Part shown: positions 42,921 through 47,697 of the stretch, one piece after another
Layout of the letters: each line of letters starts with the position of its first letter
Position numbering within the stretch: the stretch's first letter is position 1
Source: Sphingomonadales bacterium 63-6
Lineage (GTDB): Bacteria > Pseudomonadota > Alphaproteobacteria > Sphingomonadales > Sphingomonadaceae
Length of the DNA: 47,697 nt
Reading direction: 5' to 3'
Assembly: GCA_001898545.1 (NCBI GenBank)
Contig: MKUB01000145.1
Coordinates: 1 to 47,697, forward strand
The notes under the pieces: model-generated
What the model was told of the DNA's origin: nothing
Database searches by the model: none
Seen by the model: the letters and a program-made list of their open reading frames with translations, nothing else
Made by a program: the position numbers and the translations under genes

Positions 42921-42946
42921 CCATGGCGATGCTCGCATCGCCATGG
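42921..42946. repeat. Perfect 26-bp palindrome abutting the tRNA-like gene
   Basis: CCATGGCGATGC, two bases (TC), then GCATCGCCATGG form a perfect 12-bp inverted repeat. Its last G is also the first base of the tRNA-like acceptor stem at 42946. It may be a processing or terminator hairpin, a recombination site or an insertion scar. Confidence 0.8.
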
Positions 42947-43032
42947 CCAGCGTGACGGAATTGGTAGACGTATCACCACAGTGATCCTGGGCCTCACGGC
43001 TTGGGTGCGGGTTCGATCCCCTGCCGCTGGCG
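42946..43032 (+). tRNA. Degenerate class II tRNA, Leu-like (possibly a pseudo-tRNA)
   Basis: The acceptor stem is perfect (GCCAGCG with CGCTGGC). The D arm has the Leu-type box GAATTGGTAGA with a compensated stem ACG/CGT. A class II variable arm is possible (GGGCC-TCAC-GGCTT). The T loop TTCGATC is normal, but its 3' stem carries an extra T (GCGGG against CCC-T-GC). In the anticodon arm ATCAC and GTGAT enclose only CACA, so a standard 7-base loop with U33 is not formed and the anticodon cannot be read. CCA is not encoded directly after the discriminator. It is either a decayed tRNA-Leu left by a mobile element or a specialised tRNA-like RNA. Confidence 0.6.
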
Positions 43033-43052
43033 CCCATTTGGGGGATCACGAC

Positions 43053-43865
43053 CTAATCACCGACAGTTTGGAAATAACACCCAAGTCGGCCAACTCGTAT
43101 CCCATTACGGGTCTTGTACCCCCAAGTACCACCTGCTGCCTCACAAGCAGGACGCCGCCTGCGGGTTTCCTCCTCTTCCTGCGCTTCCGCAGCAGAAATG
43201 AAATCCTGGAGATTTTTCTGCTCTTCAGAGCGTTGTTTCATTTGCGCCCCCATTGATACCCCATCCACAAAGGTAGTGCTCATGAAGGCCTCACTGGCAA
43301 ATGGCGGCCAATTGTATGCTTCGAGCCAAGTGGTACTTCCATCCTCGTTGCCCCAGATACGATAATCCAGGTCGCGAAACTCGTTTGTGAGCGCCTTGCC
43401 TGTCTCGGGAGTGAAGGTGAACTTGATCGTAGCCGTGCATATCACCTCTTCCCAAGGGACAAACGACTTAAGTCGTGATTGGACCACTTGCACATATCGC
43501 TTGCGAGGTGCCCTGGTGACCGTATCTGACTCGGGTTGGTCCGGCTCTGGCGCCATTCCAGCTGCCCTTCTGGCCTGATCTCGGAGGGCCTTAGCCTGGG
43601 CCCATATTTTGTCCTGAGACTTCTCATATTCCGTCTTCGGCCGGGGTTTCTCGCCGTATATCCACTCGTCTCCCATTGAGGCCGTCATCCACTTGTCGAC
43701 CGCGTCTGGCATACGGTTCTTGTAGGCATCAGATTCACAAAACTGCCGAGCGTATTCGGTAAAGTCGCCCTTGTTTCTATCTTGGCCATAAGCAGGCGCA
43801 CTCAGGGTGGCCATCACGCCAAGAGTGAGAGCAACTGCTGAGTGCACTGAGCAGCAACGTTTCAT
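43053..43865 (-). CDS. Hypothetical exported protein
   Basis: 270 residues from ATG 43865, chosen because it opens a good signal peptide (MKRCCSVHSAVALTLGVMATLSAPAYGQ, cleaved after AYG or AYGQ). The mature protein has a charged helical first half (EYEKSQDKIWAQAKALRDQARRAAG) and a beta-rich second half (EEVICTATIKFTFTPETGKALTNEF, LDYRIWGNEDGSTTWLEAYNWPP). A coiled-coil-like stretch EEQKNLQDFISAAEAQEEEETRRRR precedes a C-terminal ACEAAGGTWGYKTRNGIRVGRLGCYF with two Cys that may form a disulfide. No family is recognised. It ends 20 bases from the tRNA-like gene. Confidence 0.65.
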   Translation of the reverse strand: MKRCCSVHSAVALTLGVMATLSAPAYGQDRNKGDFTEYARQFCESDAYKNRMPDAVDKWMTASMGDEWIYGEKPRPKTEYEKSQDKIWAQAKALRDQARRAAGMAPEPDQPESDTVTRAPRKRYVQVVQSRLKSFVPWEEVICTATIKFTFTPETGKALTNEFRDLDYRIWGNEDGSTTWLEAYNWPPFASEAFMSTTFVDGVSMGAQMKQRSEEQKNLQDFISAAEAQEEEETRRRRPACEAAGGTWGYKTRNGIRVGRLGCYFQTVGD

Positions 43866-44498
43866 TCGCCGCTCGGTCAGAAAGCTAATGGAGGAATTAA
43901 AGGAAAGTCGCGATGATGCGACAGCAGAGCGATCGAGTATAGAAAGACTGTTGGTCATATTTGGCCCCAAAACGAAAAGTTCGAGGCACCGACGAGAGCC
44001 GGGTGTTCGTAACCCTGCGTACACACAAGGCGCCGCCACCTTTAGGCGGACCCTGGACATACGTGACGGCCACCCGGCCGAAAATCTTCGACCGGCGTGC
44101 ACGATTTGAGGTTACGAAGCCTCACCGCCGGGACATACCGACGGCACGCCAATCATATAGCAGCAGTGCAAAATCATCAAGACTCAGCCGTTTAAGCGGC
44201 CAACAACACGGAAAATGCGCTGTTGGCCGGTCAGGCCGTTTGGCCGACGTAATGTGTGACATTTGGGATCAGCAATGGCGCGAATCAGCCGCTGCAGCGC
44301 TCAAAGTTTGCATTGACTGCCAGGATCATCGAGCAGTTTGGGTGTGTAAAATCGCTCGTGACCCGCGATCTCCCCAACGCCGTGAGTGCGCGGCCATTTC
44401 TAAAACATCGATGGGGCGCGGATAACGCGGCACATCTTGTGCTGACTGGCAACAGAAAGAGTGGGCCGGTTGGTGACAACCGGCTCCACTCAAAGGAG
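43866..44498. other. Long gene-free stretch with one inverted repeat
   Basis: 633 bases with only shadow-like frames of poor composition. GGCCAACA (44198-44205) and its complement TGTTGGCC (44221-44228) form an 8-bp inverted repeat with a 15-base loop, extended nearby by GGCCGTTTGGCC. It could be a terminator or a small regulatory RNA region. No RNA gene can be named. Confidence 0.4.
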
Positions 44499-45632
44499 CT
44501 ATTTGCGCCGACCGATGATCGGGAGCGCCCAGTTCTTGCGTTTCAGGGCCGCCGACAGTTCGATAATTTTGGACGCTATCTCGTCGGGGTGAAGCAATCT
44601 CTTGGAGGACGAGTGGGTTTCAGCAATTGCCCTGGCCCGCTTGATCATGTTGCTCCTGATTGCTTTGCCATGTCCCCCGGCAAAGCTGACGTCCTCTAGG
44701 CTTAGCATCATGCGGATCATAATAAGTCGCAGATACCGCATGAAACGATCACCTTTCTCACTATGATGCATGTGCCCCTTGCGACCCGCTTTGGGAGGGC
44801 ACCAGGTCATGCAGCGACATGGAGCCTCAAAGAAATAGGACGCCATGCGGTACAGGTTGATGTCGGACAACCCCACGTCCCTGATCACCAGTTGCGGAGC
44901 CTCAGTCCTGTTGGCCGGATACCGGGACATATGACTTTCCGCGATCTGCTGGGCTCGACTTAAGCACCCGGGCCCCCACACCAATCCATGCTCATGCCGC
45001 TGAAGCAGTTGCCCACCCTTTGGGTGAGAATGACTGTTGAACAGCGCAAGCTCCGTGACCCCAAAGAAGTTGGGACTGATTGCAGACAGTGTCCGCTTGA
45101 AGCGCTGCTGCGACAGATTGAGCTCTATGAACGGCCTAATATGCGATGTTCCCCCATCACCCGCTATCGCTGTTACAAAGGCAACTTCAATATCCGGGTT
45201 CTCAGAAGCGATTTCACCCAGTGCCTCTCCCAGCATTGAACTTGCTGCCAACATGATGGACTTGTGGCATGTGAGTGGCAGAGACGTGATGATCTCACCA
45301 TCTGACGCCTTCTCGAGAATATTGCGCTTATCCCCGGGCAAGAGTCGCGGCTCAAACGCTTTGCGAGATTTCTCGGCGTGCTTGTCGTAAGTTGCAGCCA
45401 GACGATCATCGACGTCCTGCTTGGTGTTACAGAGCCGCAAACTCTTAAAGCGATTGTCGGTGGGGTGAGCTTCCAGGCTGGCGATGGGCTCAGGCTGGGT
45501 GAAATTTTTCTTTTTCTTCTTGTTTTTGAAATAATTGAATGTCTCCAGTGTGCCCCCTTGGGGTTGAAATGATTTGTTCCTCTTTGCGGAATTAGAACCG
45601 CTAGGGCGGTTAGATTTTATTTTTCTAATCAT
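44499..45632 (-). CDS. Hypothetical protein, possible replication gene of an integrative element
   Basis: 377 residues from ATG 45632, with AAGGTAAAG upstream. The N-terminus is very basic (RKIKSNRPSGSNSAKRNK, NKKKKKNF). The central part contains His-rich motifs LFNSHSHPKGGQLLQRHEHGLVWG and later GHMHHSEKGDRF. HEHG-type pairs occur in HUH replication initiators and relaxases, but the surrounding residues are not a clear match and no catalytic Tyr can be assigned. It is paired with an AlpA-type regulator gene and an upstream region of inverted repeats, an arrangement seen in small integrative elements. The replication role is a tentative inference. Confidence 0.6.
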   Translation of the reverse strand: MIRKIKSNRPSGSNSAKRNKSFQPQGGTLETFNYFKNKKKKKNFTQPEPIASLEAHPTDNRFKSLRLCNTKQDVDDRLAATYDKHAEKSRKAFEPRLLPGDKRNILEKASDGEIITSLPLTCHKSIMLAASSMLGEALGEIASENPDIEVAFVTAIAGDGGTSHIRPFIELNLSQQRFKRTLSAISPNFFGVTELALFNSHSHPKGGQLLQRHEHGLVWGPGCLSRAQQIAESHMSRYPANRTEAPQLVIRDVGLSDINLYRMASYFFEAPCRCMTWCPPKAGRKGHMHHSEKGDRFMRYLRLIMIRMMLSLEDVSFAGGHGKAIRSNMIKRARAIAETHSSSKRLLHPDEIASKIIELSAALKRKNWALPIIGRRK

Positions 45633-45658
45633 GGACTTTACCTTCAAAAGGCATGCAG

Positions 45659-45747
45659 AGGCACTTCCAGGCACTATAGGAGTGCCTAGATGGGCTATCT
45701 GCTGATGCGGTATGGTATTGAGTGAACACTACGATAAGCAGTGTTCA
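45659..45747. repeat. Cluster of short direct and inverted repeats upstream of possible rep gene
   Basis: AGGCACT occurs at 45659-45665 and 45669-45675, and its complement AGTGCCT at 45681-45687. A second inverted repeat pairs TGAACACT (45723-45730) with AGTGTTCA (45740-45747). They lie between the AlpA-type gene and the possible replication gene. They could be operator or origin sequences. Confidence 0.55.
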
Positions 45748-45845
45748 GCCTCACTGATTGTGGGACAGCATTTCTTGCTTAGCCCTGGGCCTCAACGAGG
45801 CCTGTTGAGCGGCTAACATTGAAATTTGCCCCACGCGCATCGACG

Positions 45846-46025
45846 TCAGAATGCACTTCTCTCCGCAAACCTGCGGATGCTCTCCATGGGAATGAGGGTC
45901 TTGCGACCGACCTTCCTCCTCTCCAGATTCTGGTTCTTTAGGTGCAGGAATAAGCTTGTACGCTTGATGCCCAGCAGGTGGCACGCTGTGCGCGTATCCA
46001 CCAAAATTGGATCTACACTCGTCAT
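45846..46025 (-). CDS. AlpA/excisionase-type helix-turn-helix protein
   Basis: 59 residues from ATG 46025, preceded by GGAGAACTTAAG; a longer form from 46061 would add 12 residues. The sequence ILVDTRTACHLLGIKRTSLFLHLKNQNLERRKVGRKTLIPMESIRRF is the MerR-like winged helix of AlpA and Xis proteins, with the typical VGRKTLIP wing. Such proteins bend DNA and promote excision of, or activate genes on, integrative elements. It is transcribed towards the possible replication gene. No integrase lies within the window, so the element is either incomplete or continues beyond it. Confidence 0.85.
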   Translation of the reverse strand: MTSVDPILVDTRTACHLLGIKRTSLFLHLKNQNLERRKVGRKTLIPMESIRRFAERSAF

Positions 46026-46266
46026 CTTAAGTTCTCCACCGCCTCGAGCCTGAGTGCTCATTGGCGATGGAATAGAGCTAGCATCCCAAAAAACGGCCTA
46101 TGTAAGATAGCGTAGCGGTGCAAACTAAGAATCGACAAACCACCCCCAACGGATATTCAACGGGTATCCAAAACGCCAGCGTTGGAGGAATCAGCTGGCA
46201 CGGGCATGCATGTTAACTCGGCTTTCGGCTAGGAAGATGTCCGTGATTTCGGGGGGAGTGATTCGA

Positions 46267-46914
46267 ATGATGGAGATCAACCGCAGGAGCAGGCGCCATA
46301 AGCGTGGGGCGGCTGGTGCTAAACCACACCGCAGCAAAGCGTTCCTCGAGGATTGGGAAAATTTCGTAGATAGGGTGAGGACAGAAATCCAAGCGGCTCA
46401 CAACGGCCCAAATTCGAAATCCCCTTACTACGCCCAGTCTTCTGTGATTAAGAGAGAGGTTTATAAGTTTGTTCTGGAGCACAGAGGAAAAATAAAACCA
46501 GATCTTATCGAAGATGCGATCTTGCATTATTGCGACACTCGCGAACGTCAGAAAAAGCTATCTGAGCAGAGAATGCTCAGATTCTTGAGATCTGATTATA
46601 AAAGTCGTCCATTTTACTGGGCATTATTTGGCCTAGAGGGCTGTGTGGGTTTGGGTAATTTCACGCTAAAACAGTATGATATCAGCAGATACGCACGACA
46701 ACTCGAATATGCAGATAGACATTACGTCCCGCCCGAGTTTTTGATCGGCTTCATTTTCCAAGTTGGCACCGTAGCCAAGATATGTGAGTCCGCTAAAGAC
46801 CCCAACAAGCTGGAAGATTGGGAGAGCGACTGGCGAGCCCGACGCTCTGCTCAGATAGTTAGTGAGCGCCCACTAGTCCATTCAACTTCCAAACCGCCCC
46901 GACCCTCTCAGTGA
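46267..46914 (+). CDS. Hypothetical basic protein, AT-richer gene
   Basis: 215 residues from ATG 46267, for which GGGGGGAG lies eight bases upstream; ATG codons at 46210 and 46237 are also in frame. The N-terminus is strongly basic (INRRSRRHKRGAAGAKPHRSK), suggesting nucleic-acid contact, and the rest is helical (FVDRVRTEIQAAH, VIKREVYKFVLEHRGKIKPDLIEDAILHYC). Codons are visibly richer in A and T than in the rest of the window, which points to recent transfer. No family is recognised. It overlaps the end of the convergent exonuclease gene by 7 bases. Confidence 0.62.
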   Translation: MMEINRRSRRHKRGAAGAKPHRSKAFLEDWENFVDRVRTEIQAAHNGPNSKSPYYAQSSVIKREVYKFVLEHRGKIKPDLIEDAILHYCDTRERQKKLSEQRMLRFLRSDYKSRPFYWALFGLEGCVGLGNFTLKQYDISRYARQLEYADRHYVPPEFLIGFIFQVGTVAKICESAKDPNKLEDWESDWRARRSAQIVSERPLVHSTSKPPRPSQ

Positions 46915-47420
46915 GCAATCGCAGCTGCAAGTGCCGCGCAGATTAATACTGCGTCCACCCCAGCGCGATGCGGTCTGAGTTGATCGGCTGATGCCGCAAG
47001 GTAGCGATTAAGCACTTGGCCATCGCCACGGCGAAGCTCTGCGCCGAGGTCACCCAACTCAAATGAGGCAACAAAACTTGAAGCTTGCGTCAAAGTTGCC
47101 AGCCAGTGCGCATCATAAAGTCCGCCGTCACACCAGACCGTCGTACCTGACGGAATCAGGGCATTGAGCTCCGCCATCACGGCGCGGGGATGCTTTCCTT
47201 CGCGCAGCATCCGCTGATTGATGCCGTGGAGGCGCTCAGCATCCCGATCCCATTGCGCCGCCATGTCCCAGCGCGGATCAGGTTTGATTAGTGACGACCA
47301 ACTCCTGATTTTCGCGCCGGGCTTCTTAAGGACCGCCACCCCTACCTCAATGGGGTAGCTCGTCAGCGCCAAGGCCGTCGCTTCGAAGTCGAGAACCACG
47401 AGAGGAAACGTAAGTGGCAT
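46908..47420 (-). CDS. DEDDh-type 3'-5' exonuclease
   Basis: 170 residues from ATG 47420; a GTG at 47468 would extend it over the end of the preceding gene. The exonuclease motifs are VVLDFEATAL (Asp11, Glu13, Exo I), ERLHGIN, WCDGGLYDAHWLATL (Exo II Asp) and HRAGVDAVLICAAL (Exo III, His and Asp). Together they form the DEDDh set of RNase T, oligoribonuclease and DnaQ-type nucleases. It likely trims RNA or single-stranded DNA in the cytoplasm. It follows the small gene at 47434-47682 by 13 bases, probably in one transcript. Confidence 0.85.
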   Translation of the reverse strand: MPLTFPLVVLDFEATALALTSYPIEVGVAVLKKPGAKIRSWSSLIKPDPRWDMAAQWDRDAERLHGINQRMLREGKHPRAVMAELNALIPSGTTVWCDGGLYDAHWLATLTQASSFVASFELGDLGAELRRGDGQVLNRYLAASADQLRPHRAGVDAVLICAALAAAIAH

Positions 47421-47433
47421 CGTGCGGTCAGGA

Positions 47434-47682
47434 TCAGTCTGCGCATCGAACAAGTCGGTTCGCGACACCGGACTCAGCGTTCGTTTGGATCATTACATTC
47501 GGACCATCGAAGCGGATATTCATGTCCGTGCTCTCGCCTTCTAAGTTGGGCTGCTCTGAAAGATCGTCGAGGTCATCGGATAGTGATCCAATCCAAGCGC
47601 CTCCGATCACAAGTGAGATAGTCTCTCCGTTAATGACCCAATTACCCTCCGTCTTGATAAAGGTATCAAGATCGAGCTTCAT
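47434..47682 (-). CDS. Small acidic hypothetical protein
   Basis: 82 residues from ATG 47682, with AGCAGG upstream. It is acidic (SLSDDLDDLSEQPNLEGEST) and mostly beta in pattern (GNWVINGETISLVIGGAWIGSL, MNIRFDGPNVMIQTNA). No known motif was seen. It lies directly upstream of, and codirectional with, the exonuclease gene, so both may share a promoter beyond the window edge. Confidence 0.6.
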   Translation of the reverse strand: MKLDLDTFIKTEGNWVINGETISLVIGGAWIGSLSDDLDDLSEQPNLEGESTDMNIRFDGPNVMIQTNAESGVANRLVRCAD

Positions 47683-47697
47683 GAAGACCTGCTGAAA

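Noticed and set aside
44198..44228. Repeat-rich GGCCAACA segment considered as a CRISPR or small RNA
   Set aside because: Only a single inverted pair; no regularly spaced repeats, no cas genes and no promoter-terminator layout.

Overview
The window looks like an alphaproteobacterium of the sphingomonad group (Sphingomonas, Novosphingobium or a relative). This is inferred from the high-GC codon use, the TonB-receptor-plus-oxidoreductase style of catabolic cluster, the palindromic intergenic repeats and the type of metal-resistance genes. No rRNA or housekeeping marker is present to prove it.

Region 1 (1-17.5 kb) reads as a chromosomal or megaplasmid catabolic region. It starts with a TetR-type regulator cut by the window edge, followed by a lipoprotein quinohemoprotein alcohol dehydrogenase, an aldehyde dehydrogenase, a small Cas2/SinR-like protein, a SnoaL-like secreted protein and a TonB-dependent receptor. 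A MarR-type regulator then lies upstream of a thiamine-diphosphate enzyme and an FAD monooxygenase. A GMC flavoprotein oxidoreductase, a secreted CE1-type esterase and a secreted GH3 beta-glucosidase complete the region. Together they suggest uptake, hydrolysis and stepwise oxidation of a plant-derived or aromatic alcohol or glycoside; the substrate cannot be read from sequence. Between these genes lie several strong hairpins, a 256-bp nested palindrome, and a GIY-YIG nuclease gene bracketed by exact 28-bp inverted repeats.

Region 2 (17.6-30.4 kb) is a metal-resistance block that begins after an AT-rich patch. A DmeR/CsoR-type sensor is divergent from an NreB-like exporter with a His-rich tail. 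These are followed by a His-rich small protein, a CzcCBA/CnrCBA-type tripartite efflux system, a c-type cytochrome lipoprotein, a HupE-type permease and a membrane-anchored protein. Facing them is an operon of rhodanese-ChrB fusion, outer-membrane porin and Tat-exported superoxide dismutase (ChrC-like). This second operon points to chromate resistance.

Region 3 (30.6-40.3 kb) starts with a Tn3-type resolvase and its three-subsite res site, without a transposase. After it come five genes of no known pathway, three of which carry PD-(D/E)XK nuclease motifs. One nuclease gene overlaps a large Cys-cluster, alpha-helical protein gene. This is the best candidate for an undescribed (probably defence) system. 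The chromate exporter gene chrA lies on the far side (40.7 kb), so chrB/chrC and chrA are separated by this insert.

Region 4 (42-47.7 kb) is accessory DNA. It has hypothetical genes, a degenerate class II (Leu-like) tRNA directly abutting a perfect 26-bp palindrome, an AlpA-type regulator next to a possible replication gene with inverted repeats upstream, and a DEDDh exonuclease.
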